Positions 44,696-54,684 of a stretch of 64,000 nt of DNA are shown here, one piece after another (within the stretch, counting starts at the first letter, position 1; the number at the start of each line of letters is the position of its first letter). The DNA comes from Bryobacterales bacterium F-183. Lineage in GTDB: Bacteria; Acidobacteriota; Terriglobia; Bryobacterales; Bryobacteraceae. The notes below the pieces were generated by a model. That model saw only the letters and a program-made list of their open reading frames with translations, had not been told where the DNA came from and did no database searches. The stretch is from contig AP025252.1 of assembly GCA_016865505.2 (NCBI GenBank), positions 3,410,001 to 3,474,000 of the forward strand, given 5' to 3'. The translations under genes and the position numbers were made by a program.

Positions 44696-47029
44696 ATGAG
44701 ACGCTCTTTTGTATTGGCTGTTGTTTGCTCTTTCACCCTTGCGCACGCGGCGGTTGTGCTGCCGGAAGGTCCTGGCAAGGCGGAGACCGTGAAGGTTTGT
44801 ACGAAGTGCCATCCGGCGGATCAGGCCGTAGCGCTGAAGCAGGGCCAAGCGGGTTGGAGCGAGACGATCGCCAAGATGGTGAACCTGGGCGCACAGGGTA
44901 GCGACCAGGAGTTTCAAGTCATCCTGCAGTATCTCGTCAAAAATTACGGTGCTGCGACTCCTGCGGCGGCTGAGGTGGCGATCAAGCCGGGGACGCCTAC
45001 GGTGTCTGCGCCGGTTGCTCCTACGGGAGCGGGTGTTGCCAATAAGACAGCGACGCTGCCACTGACCGGTGCGCCTACCGATCCTGCAAAGGAATGGCAG
45101 ACGTACGGGCACGATTCGAACGCACATCGGTTTTCTCCGTTGAAGCAGATTACGCCAGGCAATGTTGGCAAGCTCAAGGTGGCTTGGACGTACCATATGC
45201 GGCCTGCCGGGTTTGTTGCTGAGGCGCCGCGCCGTGCTGCTGCTGCTGGAGGTCCTGTGGGGGATGAGCCTGCTGCGGCACCGGGGTCCGTGCCGGGGCG
45301 TAGCGGTGGACAGTTTGGGTCCGGGTTCCGGCCGAGTTCGGTGACGCCGCTGGTAATCAAGGGCGTGATGTACATCACGACGCCGTATTCGCGGGTGGCT
45401 GCGCTCGACCCGGTGACCGGGGGCGAGATCTGGTCGTTCAAGCTGCCGTCGGGTACGCCGGCGACGCGCGGAGTTGAGTACTGGGGTGGTGACGGCAGTA
45501 CGCCGGCGCAGGTGATTGTCGGGTCCAGCGATGGGAAGTTGTATTCGCTCGATGCCAAGACAGGCAAGCCGAATCCCGGGTTTGGCGATAACGGCGTGAT
45601 CAACCTGAATACCGAGGCGATTATGCGCGGGCTGCCGGGACGTAACGCGCTGACGACCCCGCCTACGGTGTACAAGAACCTGGTGATTACCGGAGGTACG
45701 ACGCAGGAGAATCCGCCGCTGGGTCCTGCAGGGGATGTGCGCGCGTGGGATATGCGCACGGGCAAGCTGGTGTGGACGTTTCAGTCGATTCCGGGGCCGG
45801 GGCAGAAGTACAACGATACGTGGGCTGGGGAGAGTTGGAAGAACCGGTCCGGCGTGAATGTTTGGGGCTTTCTGACGGTGGATGAGAAGCGCGGGATTGT
45901 GTACATGCCGTTTGGCGCGCCGTCGGTGGATCAGTATGGCGGGGATCGCGCGGGGGACAACCTGTTTGGGTCGAGCTTGGTGGCGGCGGATGCGAATACG
46001 GGCAAGTATTTGTGGCATTTTCAGGTGGTCCGGCATGATATTTGGGATGCGGATATGACGGGCGCGCCGTTGCTGTTGGACGTCAAGCAGAATGGCAAGA
46101 CGATTCCGGCGGTGGCGGCGATCAACAAGGTGGGGCTGGTATTTCTGTTGGATCGCGTGACGGGCAAGCCGATTTATGGCGTGGAGGATCGCGCGGTGCC
46201 GGCGAGTGAGGTCCCGCTGGAGCGGGCGGCGAAGACGCAGCCGTTTCCGGTGAAGCCGCCGCCACTGTCGCGCATGAGCTTTCAGATGTCCGATGTCGCG
46301 ACGGTGACGCCGGAGTTGGAGGCCGCGTGCCGCAAGCTCTTGGAAGGCGTGCAAGTGGGCGGACCGTACCTGCCGGCGGCGTACAACCGGTTGCGTGTAC
46401 AGTTTCCGGGCAATCACGGTGGCGTGAATTGGGGCGGTACATCGTTTGATCCGACGCTGGGGTATCTGTTCGCGAATGTGAACGAATTAGGCCAGATGAA
46501 TGGCTTGCAGGATCACGATCCGAAAAAGGGCTTGGCAATGGGGCAAGGGCAGGGAAATCGCGTGGATCCGAATGGGCCTTATGAGGGCTTTCCGGGTGGC
46601 GGGCGATTTAGCGTCAAGGGTCCGACGGCGCAGCAGTTGCCTTGCCAGCAGCCGCCGTGGGGTCAACTGGTGGCGGTGAACGTGAATACGGGGGACATCG
46701 CGTGGCGGGTGCCGCTGGGTGTTACCGATAGCCTGCCGCCGGGCAAGCAGAACACGGGACGTCCTGGAAACGGGGGTACGATTGCGACCGCGTCCGGCCT
46801 GATCTTTGTGGCCGCGACGGACGACGCGAGGTTCCGCGCGTTTGATTCGAAGACGGGCAAAGAGCTGTGGACGGTGCAACTGCCTGGTGCGGCGCAGGCG
46901 ACGCCGATGACGTATGAGGGTCGCGACGGGAAGCAGTACCTGGTGATTGCGGCGACGGGCGGCGGGTTCTTCAATAATCCTGTGACGAGCGATAGCATCA
47001 TCGCGTACGCGCTGGATAATGAAAAGTAG
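44696..47029 (+). CDS. PQQ-dependent dehydrogenase with N-terminal cytochrome-c-like domain
   Basis: A 777-aa exported quinoprotein (leader MRRSFVLAVVCSFTLAHAA; ATG 44678 is an alternative). An N-terminal haem-type motif CTKCHP is followed by a Pro/Ala-rich linker. The eight-bladed PQQ propeller begins at WQTYGHDSNAHRFSPLKQI and includes GGTTQENPPLGPAGDVRAWD and NHGGVNWGGTSFDP. It would oxidise an alcohol or sugar in the periplasm and pass electrons to a cytochrome. The WG-repeat gene starts directly after the stop. Confidence 0.87.
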   Translation: MRRSFVLAVVCSFTLAHAAVVLPEGPGKAETVKVCTKCHPADQAVALKQGQAGWSETIAKMVNLGAQGSDQEFQVILQYLVKNYGAATPAAAEVAIKPGTPTVSAPVAPTGAGVANKTATLPLTGAPTDPAKEWQTYGHDSNAHRFSPLKQITPGNVGKLKVAWTYHMRPAGFVAEAPRRAAAAGGPVGDEPAAAPGSVPGRSGGQFGSGFRPSSVTPLVIKGVMYITTPYSRVAALDPVTGGEIWSFKLPSGTPATRGVEYWGGDGSTPAQVIVGSSDGKLYSLDAKTGKPNPGFGDNGVINLNTEAIMRGLPGRNALTTPPTVYKNLVITGGTTQENPPLGPAGDVRAWDMRTGKLVWTFQSIPGPGQKYNDTWAGESWKNRSGVNVWGFLTVDEKRGIVYMPFGAPSVDQYGGDRAGDNLFGSSLVAADANTGKYLWHFQVVRHDIWDADMTGAPLLLDVKQNGKTIPAVAAINKVGLVFLLDRVTGKPIYGVEDRAVPASEVPLERAAKTQPFPVKPPPLSRMSFQMSDVATVTPELEAACRKLLEGVQVGGPYLPAAYNRLRVQFPGNHGGVNWGGTSFDPTLGYLFANVNELGQMNGLQDHDPKKGLAMGQGQGNRVDPNGPYEGFPGGGRFSVKGPTAQQLPCQQPPWGQLVAVNVNTGDIAWRVPLGVTDSLPPGKQNTGRPGNGGTIATASGLIFVAATDDARFRAFDSKTGKELWTVQLPGAAQATPMTYEGRDGKQYLVIAATGGGFFNNPVTSDSIIAYALDNEK

Positions 47030-48058
47030 ATGATTGCTGGGCTTTTGCTGGTGCTGCTGGCGGCGCCTGTCGGCGCGGCGAGTGAAGATCCGCCCGTAAA
47101 GGCGGAGAGTGCTGATGCCGGCCTCTTTCGAGTACAGCGCGCGGGCAAATGGGGCTTTGTGGATCGCGAGGGTCGCGTGGTGATCTCGCCCCGGTTCGCC
47201 TATGCTCGGGACTTCTTTGGCGGGAAGGCCGCCGTTCAGGATCTTGGCGGATTGTGGGGTTATATCGGGCGCGACGATGCTTTTGCGATTACGCCTAGGT
47301 TTACCGATGCGGGTGACTTTGGCGACGGTCGCGCAGTGGTGAATGGGAAGACGACGGTGATCCGCGAGGATGGGTCTGTTGTTGGCAGGTACGAAGAGGT
47401 GCTGCCGTATTCAGACGGGCTGGCCGCGTATCGCGAGGGGAATCGCTGGGGTTTTCTGGATCGTGAAGGGAAGGCCGCGATACGTGCGCGGTTCGACGCG
47501 GTGCTGCCGTTTTCGTCCGGCTTTGCGCGGGTGTGGAGCGAGAGCCAGAAGCGCTGGGGTGTGATCGGGCGGCTTGGGCACCTGACGGCGGATTATGTGT
47601 TCTCGGCGATTGGTCCTTTCGATGGAGGACTGGCGGGGGCGAAGGTCGCGGAGTCCGGGCTGTGCGGGTTTACCGATGGTGGATCGAAGCTGAAGATTTC
47701 GGCGGTGGATTGGTGCTTTGAGGATGAGGTGCCTGAGGGATACGGCGTGTTCCGCGATGGATTTGCCGCTGTCGTGCAGGATCATCATCTGGCGGTGTTC
47801 ATCGACAAATCAGGGCGGAAGCAGATCCCTTGGTTGTCGCTCTGGACGCGAGGGTTTTCTGAAGGTCTGGCAGCGATTCAGTTGGACGACGGGTATTGGA
47901 CGTACATGAATACGTCGGGTAAGCCAGCGATGGAGTTGCGGTTTTCTGAGGCGTTTCCGTTTCGTGATGGCTTGGCGCTGGTGAAGGCTCATGACGGTTG
48001 GCACTATCTGCGCAAGGATGGTACGTACGCCGTCAGAAATGTGTTTGAGGCAAAGTGA
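47030..48058 (+). CDS. WG-repeat protein, exported
   Basis: A 342-aa protein with a signal peptide (MIAGLLLVLLAAPVGAASE) and repeated WGF/WGY blocks (KWGFVDREGRVVISPRF, LWGYIGRDDAFAITPRF, RWGFLDREGKAAIRARF, RWGVIGR), each of about 45-50 residues. WG-repeat proteins form beta-propeller-like surfaces for binding. The ATG directly follows the TAG of the dehydrogenase gene, so the two are one operon. Confidence 0.85.
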   Translation: MIAGLLLVLLAAPVGAASEDPPVKAESADAGLFRVQRAGKWGFVDREGRVVISPRFAYARDFFGGKAAVQDLGGLWGYIGRDDAFAITPRFTDAGDFGDGRAVVNGKTTVIREDGSVVGRYEEVLPYSDGLAAYREGNRWGFLDREGKAAIRARFDAVLPFSSGFARVWSESQKRWGVIGRLGHLTADYVFSAIGPFDGGLAGAKVAESGLCGFTDGGSKLKISAVDWCFEDEVPEGYGVFRDGFAAVVQDHHLAVFIDKSGRKQIPWLSLWTRGFSEGLAAIQLDDGYWTYMNTSGKPAMELRFSEAFPFRDGLALVKAHDGWHYLRKDGTYAVRNVFEAK

Positions 48059-48546
48059 TGATTACGATTCGAACTGCCAGTGTCGCTGATGTGCCGCAGA
48101 TATTGGCCTTTATCCGTGCGCTGGCGGAGTATGAGAAGTTGGAGGATGCCTGCGTGGCGACGGAGGACGCGCTGCGGGCGACGCTGTTTGGTGAGCGTCC
48201 GTTTGCTGAGGTGTTGATTGCGGACTATGAAGGTACGCCGGCGGGGTTCGCGCTGTTCTTCCACAACTACTCAACGTTTTTGGCGAAGCCCGGGATTTAC
48301 CTGGAGGACCTGTTTGTGAAGCCGGAACTGCGCGGGAAGGGCGTGGGTAAGGCGTTGCTGACTCGACTGGCGAAGGTCGCGGTGGAGCGCGGGTGTGGGC
48401 GCCTCGAGTGGTCTGTTCTGGATTGGAATACGCCGTCGATTGGGTTCTATCAGAGCCTGGGCGCCGTACCGATGGACGAATGGACGATCTTTCGTCTGAC
48501 GGGCGACGCCCTGGGGAATCTTGCGTCTCAGGATGGGAGCTTGTAA
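48058..48546 (+). CDS. GNAT-family N-acetyltransferase
   Basis: A 162-aa protein starting at ATG 48058, one base overlapping the previous stop (TGATG). GNAT motifs: YLEDLFVKPELRGKGVGKAL (acetyl-CoA-binding loop and helix) and WSVLDWNTPSIGFYQSLGAV. The closest style is diamine/polyamine N-acetyltransferase (ALAEYEKLEDACVATEDAL), but the substrate is not certain. It overlaps the converging oxidoreductase by 19 bp. Confidence 0.86.
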   Translation: MITIRTASVADVPQILAFIRALAEYEKLEDACVATEDALRATLFGERPFAEVLIADYEGTPAGFALFFHNYSTFLAKPGIYLEDLFVKPELRGKGVGKALLTRLAKVAVERGCGRLEWSVLDWNTPSIGFYQSLGAVPMDEWTIFRLTGDALGNLASQDGSL

Positions 48547-49865
48547 GGCTTGCGGTACTCGTAGCCGAGGTACTGGTTTGCCTTGTCGTTGTTGGTGAAG
48601 CGTTCGGCCTTGGCGTCCCAATCGAGCTGTGCGCGGACCTTTAAGGCGATGTTGCCGAGTTGGGTGGCGCTGGTGGAGAGATAGCCGGTCTCAACGTCGC
48701 AATTGCACTTGGCACGGGACTTGACGCAATCGATAAAGTTGCGTGCGTGGAAAGCGGTGTCGGCCGAACCCTTGCTGCCGGCGGGTTCGATGCGGGTCTT
48801 CTTCGAGGGGTTGTACGCCTTTTCTGCGGTGCGATCGAGCGGGGTACGGGCAGGGAAGATATTGTCGGTGACCTTTTCGGGCACCACTTCCCAGCGATTG
48901 CCGTGCAGGTACATGGTGCCGAGGGTGCCGCGAATTTCCATTTCCGAGCCTTGGAGATTGGAAGGCGCTGCGTTGGCGTTGTACTGGCAGAAAATAATTA
49001 AGGCGTCGCCGTAATCCCAAATCACTTCTAATGTGTCCGGAATTTCGCGGTTATCCTGGACGGCATATTTGCCGCCAATGGCTGCGACGGACTTGGGAGA
49101 GTCCTTGCCAAGCGCCCAGCGGAGCATGTCGATGTAGTGGACGCCGAAGTTGGTGAGCTGGCCGCCCGAATAGTTGTAGAACCAGCGGAAGTCGTAATAC
49201 GTTCTGTTTTTGTTGTACGGAACCATGGGCGCGGGTCCTAGCCAGGCGTCCCATTCTTTGGCGTTGGCGGGGGCGGTGTCCGGCGCGTTGCCGATGCCGT
49301 TGGGCCACTCGTTTTGGATGTGGAAGCCGCGGGCGACCGTGACCTTGCCGAGCTTGCCGGAGCGGACGTACTCGGCGGCCTCCTGCAGGAACTTGGCAGA
49401 GCGGCGATGGATGCCGACCTGCACCACGCGCTTTGTTTTTTCCGCCATGTTGACCATGTAGCGGCCTTCCTTCTGGGTGAGGCTGAGCGGCTTTTCGCAG
49501 TAGACGTCCTTGCCGGCCAGACAGGCCTCGCCGAACATGATGGCGTGCCAGTGGTCGGGGGTAGCGATGGCTACGGCATCGATTTCCTTGTCCTCAATGA
49601 GCTTGCGGTAGTCCGTGTACTTTCTGGGGGTAGCGCCGCGGGACTTTTTGATGGCGAAGTCCATGTACTCATCGCGGAGGTCGCAGACGGCGGCGGTGAC
49701 GGCGTCGCCATGCTCGAGGAAGCCGTCGTGTACCTGGTCGCCGCGATTGCCTACGCCGATGTAGCCCATGCGGAGTTTCTCGTTGGCTCCCATGACACGG
49801 GAGTACGACAGGGCGGTCATGGCGGTGGCGGCAAAACTACGTCGGGAAATCTTGGGCGTGGTCAT
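48528..49865 (-). CDS. Gfo/Idh/MocA-family oxidoreductase with Tat leader
   Basis: A 445-aa protein with a twin-Arg leader (ISRRSFAATAMTALSYSRVM). Rossmann motif GYIGVGNRGD; ATPDHWHA; CEKPLSL, the catalytic-region motif; then FRWFYNYSGGQLTNFGVHYI. It is similar to the protein at 28161 but encoded elsewhere and on the other strand. Probably acts on a sugar or cyclitol outside the cytoplasm. Confidence 0.88.
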   Translation of the reverse strand: MTTPKISRRSFAATAMTALSYSRVMGANEKLRMGYIGVGNRGDQVHDGFLEHGDAVTAAVCDLRDEYMDFAIKKSRGATPRKYTDYRKLIEDKEIDAVAIATPDHWHAIMFGEACLAGKDVYCEKPLSLTQKEGRYMVNMAEKTKRVVQVGIHRRSAKFLQEAAEYVRSGKLGKVTVARGFHIQNEWPNGIGNAPDTAPANAKEWDAWLGPAPMVPYNKNRTYYDFRWFYNYSGGQLTNFGVHYIDMLRWALGKDSPKSVAAIGGKYAVQDNREIPDTLEVIWDYGDALIIFCQYNANAAPSNLQGSEMEIRGTLGTMYLHGNRWEVVPEKVTDNIFPARTPLDRTAEKAYNPSKKTRIEPAGSKGSADTAFHARNFIDCVKSRAKCNCDVETGYLSTSATQLGNIALKVRAQLDWDAKAERFTNNDKANQYLGYEYRKPYKLPS

Positions 49866-49906
49866 AACGTGGAAACCTTCCTACTATATCCTTGAGGGCG
49901 AGGCGT

Positions 49907-50734
49907 ATGCTGATCTCAATCTTAGTTCTATCCACAACTGCAGAGATTCTGGTACACGGGCACCGGGGGGCGCGGGCTACGATGCCCGAAAATACGATTC
50001 CGGCGTTTGAGTACGCGATCCAGGCCGGTGCGGATGTCCTGGAGTTGGACTTGGCGGTGACCAAGGATGACGTGCTGGTGGTGTCGCACGATAGCTTTTT
50101 GCATGCGCCGACGTGCAAGGGGCCTGTAGAGAAGGCTGCGATTCGGGAACTGACTCTGGCGGAGGTACGGAAGTGGGATTGTGGGGTAGTGCCGAATCCG
50201 CAGTTTCCGGGGCAGAAGAGAATTCCGGGTACGCGTATGCCTACGCTGGACGAGGTGTTCGGGTTGGCGAAGAAGGGGAAGTTCGAGTTCAACGTCGAGA
50301 CGAAGATCAGTCCGGCTCGCCCCGAGTTGAGCGCGACGCCGGAACGGTTCGCTGAGCTTCTGGCGCAAGCGATTGTGAAGCATAAGTTGGTGTCCCGGGT
50401 GATCGTGCAGTCTTTCGACTATCGGACGTTGGTGGCGATGCGGAAGATCAATCCGGAGATCCGGCTGTCGGCGCTGTTCACCAATTCGACGGAATCGTAC
50501 GCGGCGATCTCGAGGAAGGCAGGGAATGCGGAGTTCGTGTCTCCGATCTACACCGGAGTTACCGCGGCGCAGGTCAAAGCGGCGCAGGCTGAGGGCTTGA
50601 ATGTCGTGCCGTGGACGCCTAACACCACTGCCGAGTGGGATCGGTTGATCGAAATGGGCGTAGACGCGATTATCACTGACGATCCGGCGGCGTTGATCGT
50701 GCACTTGCAGAAGCGGGGCTTGAGAAAGCGCTAG
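49907..50734 (+). CDS. Glycerophosphodiester phosphodiesterase
   Basis: A 275-aa protein from ATG 49907 (GAGGCG upstream), with a short possible signal (MLISILVLSTTA). The catalytic motif is HGHRGARATMPENT (His19, Glu28), followed by ADVLELDLAVTKDDVLVVSHD, giving metal Glu/Asp and the second His, then NVETKIS. It splits glycerophosphodiesters to glycerol-3-phosphate and alcohol. Divergent from the oxidoreductase gene. Confidence 0.88.
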   Translation: MLISILVLSTTAEILVHGHRGARATMPENTIPAFEYAIQAGADVLELDLAVTKDDVLVVSHDSFLHAPTCKGPVEKAAIRELTLAEVRKWDCGVVPNPQFPGQKRIPGTRMPTLDEVFGLAKKGKFEFNVETKISPARPELSATPERFAELLAQAIVKHKLVSRVIVQSFDYRTLVAMRKINPEIRLSALFTNSTESYAAISRKAGNAEFVSPIYTGVTAAQVKAAQAEGLNVVPWTPNTTAEWDRLIEMGVDAIITDDPAALIVHLQKRGLRKR

Positions 50735-50754
50735 CGCGTGCTAACGTAGGGTTT

Positions 50755-51516
50755 TTGGACCACGCATTCGTACTCCGTACGCTCATCCTGAAAGATTTCA
50801 AGATCCGCTATCGCAACATGTCGCTCGGCATGCTGTGGAGCGTCCTGAATCCTCTGATCATGATGAGTGTCCTGACGTTCGTGTTCACGGTACTGAATCC
50901 GCCGAACGTTAAGAACATTTCGGACTATCCTTTATTTTTTCTATGTGGTCTGATCCCGTACAGCTTCCTTTCGGTGACCTGGGGTACGGGTACGAACTGT
51001 ATTGTCGATAACGCACAGCTACTCAAGCGCACAAAGATGCCGCGCGAGGCGGTTCCGATCGCGAGTGTCCTGGCGGCGGGGCTGCACCTACTGATTCAGC
51101 TTGGCTTGCTGCTGGGGATCACGTTGGTGAACGGTCACGGAATCAATGTGTACTGGCTTTGGCTCCCGTTGCTTTGGGCAGTCGCCGTGGTGTTTGTGGT
51201 CGGGCTAGTGCTGTTGTGTTCGGCGCTCGATGTGTTTATCCGGGACATGCGGTATCTGGTCGAGTCCTCGGTATCGCTATTGTTTTGGTTTATGCCAATA
51301 TTCTATTCGGCGAATATCATTAAGCCGAGCCACAAGGTGATTTGGGAACTGAATCCTTTGACGGTTCTGATCCTGGCACAGCGGGCGGTGCTGCTTGAGG
51401 GGCAGGCACCTGAGATGCGGCTGTTCTGGAAGATGTGCATTGTTTCCGGGATTACGCTTGCGCTTGGGTGGATCGTGTTCCGAAAGCTCGAGCAGAAGTT
51501 TTACGATTACCTGTAA
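50755..51516 (+). CDS. ABC-2-type polysaccharide export permease
   Basis: A 253-aa Wzm-like membrane protein with about six hydrophobic spans (SLGMLWSVLNPLIMMSVLTF, SVLAAGLHLLIQLGLLLGIT, etc.). LKDFKIRYRNMSLGMLWSV is the typical N-terminal amphipathic segment. Starts at TTG 50755. With the ATPase gene 3 nt later it would export O-antigen, teichoic-type or other lipid-linked glycan. Confidence 0.88.
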   Translation: MDHAFVLRTLILKDFKIRYRNMSLGMLWSVLNPLIMMSVLTFVFTVLNPPNVKNISDYPLFFLCGLIPYSFLSVTWGTGTNCIVDNAQLLKRTKMPREAVPIASVLAAGLHLLIQLGLLLGITLVNGHGINVYWLWLPLLWAVAVVFVVGLVLLCSALDVFIRDMRYLVESSVSLLFWFMPIFYSANIIKPSHKVIWELNPLTVLILAQRAVLLEGQAPEMRLFWKMCIVSGITLALGWIVFRKLEQKFYDYL

Positions 51517-51519
51517 ACC

Positions 51520-52248
51520 ATGGGTTTAATTCGCTTTCAGAACGTGTCGAAGACCTTTGCGCGTACGGCGCGACGGCAGGTTCTGGGTAGCCATTTGCGA
51601 AATATCGTTTCGCGGACGAAGTCGGCAGAGGAGCCGTTCTTTGCGGTTCGCGATATGACTTTTTCTGTTGAGCCCGGGCGGAGCCTGGGGTTGGTGGGGT
51701 CGAATGGCGCCGGCAAGAGTACGACTTTGGCGCTGGCCGCTGGGATCTGCCAGCCGAGTGCGGGTACGATTGAGGTGACGGGCCGGGCGGTCGGGTTGCT
51801 GGAACTGGGTTCGGGGTTCCATCCGGAACTTACCGGGGTCGAAAACCTCTATTTGAACGCCGCACTGCTGGGGATGACGGAGAAGGAAGCCAAGGCGGCC
51901 GAGCCTCGGATCGCGGAGTTCGCGGATATCGGAGATTACATTTACGAACCTCTCCGAACTTATTCATCGGGAATGATGTTACGGCTCGCGTTTGCGGTGG
52001 CCGTGCACTCGCATCCGGATGTGCTGATCGTAGACGAGGTGATCGGCGTGGGCGACTCGGCCTTCCAACAGAAATGCAACGAACGGCTGCGGCAGTTGCG
52101 TCAGAACCGGGTGACTATTCTGTGTACTTCGCATTCCGGGGACGTACTGCGGGATATGTGCGATGAACTGCTGTGGATCGACCATGGGCAGGTCAAGCGC
52201 CGGGGTACCCCTGACGAAGTGCTTGCCGCCTACCTACATCAGCACTAA
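51520..52248 (+). CDS. ABC transporter ATPase (Wzt-like)
   Basis: A 242-aa nucleotide-binding protein: Walker A GSNGAGKST (60-68), Q-loop-type GSGFHPELTGVENL, signature YSSGMMLRLAFA, Walker B VLIVDEVIGVGD, switch His in CTSHSGD. It ends soon after the NBD, so it lacks the C-terminal glycan-binding domain of longer Wzt proteins. Partner of the permease at 50755. Confidence 0.9.
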   Translation: MGLIRFQNVSKTFARTARRQVLGSHLRNIVSRTKSAEEPFFAVRDMTFSVEPGRSLGLVGSNGAGKSTTLALAAGICQPSAGTIEVTGRAVGLLELGSGFHPELTGVENLYLNAALLGMTEKEAKAAEPRIAEFADIGDYIYEPLRTYSSGMMLRLAFAVAVHSHPDVLIVDEVIGVGDSAFQQKCNERLRQLRQNRVTILCTSHSGDVLRDMCDELLWIDHGQVKRRGTPDEVLAAYLHQH

Positions 52249-52260
52249 CCTGGAAGTAGA

Positions 52261-54684
52261 GTGCCAAAACCTGAAGTGATGAGTCCGGCTGGCCATTGGC
52301 CGCAACTGCGGGCCGCCATTGAGGCGGGTGCGGATGCGGTCTATTTTGGCTTGCAGCACTTCAGCGCGCGGGCTAAGGTCGGGTTTACATTGGCTGAGCT
52401 TCCGGAGGTAATGCGGACGCTGCATCGGCGTGGAGTGAAGGGTTATGTTACGTTTAACACCCTTGTCTTCGAGCATGAGTTGAAAGAGGCTGCTCGAACT
52501 CTCACAGCCATATCGGATTCCGGTGCCGATGCCATCATTGTGCAGGACATCGGGGTGGCCAAGGTCGCGCATGAGATCGTGCCGGATTTGCCGCTGCATG
52601 GGTCCACCCAGATGACGATTACGAGCGCGGAGGGTGTCAGTTTTGCGCAGGATTTGGGGATCACTCGAGTGGTTCTGGCTCGTGAACTATCGGTTGAACA
52701 AATACAGGCTATTCGTAACAAAAAAAATATCGAACTAGAAGTATTTGTGCATGGCGCGCTGTGCGTGTCTTACTCGGGGCAGTGTTTCTCCTCGGAAGCG
52801 TGGGGTGGGCGGAGCGCCAATCGCGGCCAATGTGCCCAGGCTTGCCGGCTTTCCTATGATTTGATTGTCGACGGGCGGGAGCATGCGCTCGGCGATGCGC
52901 GATACCTTTTGTCTCCTGGGGATTTGTTTGCGATTGAGCAGGTACCCGCTTTGGCGGCTGCCGGGGTTCATTCCCTCAAGATCGAGGGTCGGTACAAGGA
53001 TGAGGCTTACGTCGCGCTGGCGACCGCGGCTTATCGGAAGGCTGTGGATTCGGTCCCTGTTTCAGAAGTTGAGAAGCGGAATCTGCAGCAGGCCTACTCG
53101 CGGGGGATGGGTCCGTATTTCCTCTCTGGGACGGATCATCAGCAGGTGGTTCAAGGACGTGCGCCACGACATCGCGGGCTTTACATGGGGAAAGTTCTGC
53201 AAGTAGATTATAAATCGATACTTGCGGAAAAGTCCGAGCTGAAGCCGGGCGATGGCGTGGTGTTCGATGCTGCGGACTGGCGGAGTCCGGACGAGCGGGA
53301 AGAAGGTGCTCGTGTCTATGGAGTGGAGTCCGTCGGGAAAGGGCAAGTTCGCCTGACCTTTGCAAACGGGGCTCTGGATCCGGGACGGATCCGGCCGGGC
53401 GATTGGATCTGGCGTACGGATGATCCGCAATTGGTGAATGCCGTGAAGCCGCTGATTGCGGAGAACCGCCGAAAGCAGCCGGTGCATGTCGTTGTCACCG
53501 CTGTGGCTGGACAGCCACTAAAGAGTGTCTGGAACGGACAGCTAGTGGAGAGTGACGCTGCATTAGAAGTCTCGAAGAATCAAGGTTTAACGGCAGAACA
53601 ATTCAAGCAACAGTTTGAGCGGCTCGGCGGGACTCCTTATGAGCTTGGTCACCTGGAAGCGACGATCGAAGGATCTCCTTTTGTGCCGGTCTCGTTGATG
53701 AATCAGATTCGGCGGCGGGCGGTTGAGATCCTGCAAGAGAATCAGGCGGCTCTTCCCGAGCGGCGACGTGCGATGTTTGTGGCGCCGACGCCACCCGCTG
53801 CGATAACTGAACCGGAGAGTGCGCAGTTGCATGTCCTGGTGCGGACGACGGCCCAGTTGGAGGCTGCTTTGGCGCTTCGGCCGACCAGCATTACTCTCGA
53901 TTATCTTGAACTCTATGGTTTAAAGCCTTCGGTGGAACGCATTCAGGAGGCAGGAGTTGTAGCTCGAGTGGCGAGCCCTCGAGTGCTGAAGCCGGCGGAG
54001 CAGAATGTCGTCCACTTCCTTCGCAAGTTGGGCTGTTCAATTGTCGTGCGGTCTGCTGGGTTGTTGCAGGATCTCGCTGGGGCTGAAGTTCCTCTGATAG
54101 GTGACTTCAGCTTGAATGTAACGAATTCGATTTCTGCGTCTATCCTTTTCGAAAAAGGGATTTTGCGAATCACGCCATCGTACGATCTGAACGCGGATCA
54201 GGTGCGGAAGTTGTCTATTGAGACGCATTCATCGCGGATTGAGGCGGTGATGTATCAGCACTTGCCGGTTTTTCATACCGAGCACTGTGTGTTCTGCCGG
54301 TTCCTTTCGACGGGGACCGATTACCGGAACTGCGGGCATCCTTGCGAGAAGCACCAGGTGGCGGTTCGGGATCAGAAGGGGCGAGCGCATCCTGTGATGG
54401 CCGATGTGGGATGTCGGAATACGGTGTTCGGTGCTCAGGCGCAGGAGGCCAGTCGGCATTTCGATAGCTGGCATGGCGCGGGCATCCGACACTTCCGGTT
54501 GGAGTTTGTGCATGAGACGCCGGACGAGGTCCGGAGCATTACGCGCGACTTTCAACAGTTGCTCAGCGGGAAGATCACTTCCGCGGAGTTGGCACGCCGC
54601 TGGCAGAAGGCGTCACCGCAGGGAATCACGGAGGGCAGCCTGTTCGTACCGGCGAATTACGATTTGTTGCCGATCTTACAATGA
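52261..54684 (+). CDS. U32-family protein (RlhA-like, 23S rRNA hydroxylation type)
   Basis: An 807-aa protein starting at GTG 52261. The U32 domain shows [36 protein letters not shown] and [15 protein letters not shown], with further Cys (RGQCAQAC) for an iron-sulfur site. A DUF3656-like middle (about 300-430) and a second U32-like half follow, ending with Cys motifs ([15 protein letters not shown]). In E. coli RlhA makes 5-hydroxycytidine at C2501 of 23S rRNA. The stop overlaps the rlmN start by ATGA, supporting an rRNA role. Protease activity is not expected. Confidence 0.83.
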   Translation: MPKPEVMSPAGHWPQLRAAIEAGADAVYFGLQHFSARAKVGFTLAELPEVMRTLHRRGVKGYVTFNTLVFEHELKEAARTLTAISDSGADAIIVQDIGVAKVAHEIVPDLPLHGSTQMTITSAEGVSFAQDLGITRVVLARELSVEQIQAIRNKKNIELEVFVHGALCVSYSGQCFSSEAWGGRSANRGQCAQACRLSYDLIVDGREHALGDARYLLSPGDLFAIEQVPALAAAGVHSLKIEGRYKDEAYVALATAAYRKAVDSVPVSEVEKRNLQQAYSRGMGPYFLSGTDHQQVVQGRAPRHRGLYMGKVLQVDYKSILAEKSELKPGDGVVFDAADWRSPDEREEGARVYGVESVGKGQVRLTFANGALDPGRIRPGDWIWRTDDPQLVNAVKPLIAENRRKQPVHVVVTAVAGQPLKSVWNGQLVESDAALEVSKNQGLTAEQFKQQFERLGGTPYELGHLEATIEGSPFVPVSLMNQIRRRAVEILQENQAALPERRRAMFVAPTPPAAITEPESAQLHVLVRTTAQLEAALALRPTSITLDYLELYGLKPSVERIQEAGVVARVASPRVLKPAEQNVVHFLRKLGCSIVVRSAGLLQDLAGAEVPLIGDFSLNVTNSISASILFEKGILRITPSYDLNADQVRKLSIETHSSRIEAVMYQHLPVFHTEHCVFCRFLSTGTDYRNCGHPCEKHQVAVRDQKGRAHPVMADVGCRNTVFGAQAQEASRHFDSWHGAGIRHFRLEFVHETPDEVRSITRDFQQLLSGKITSAELARRWQKASPQGITEGSLFVPANYDLLPILQ

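Noticed and set aside
44606-46417. 603-codon open frame on the minus strand
   Set aside because: Antisense to the PQQ dehydrogenase; Arg-rich with no family features.
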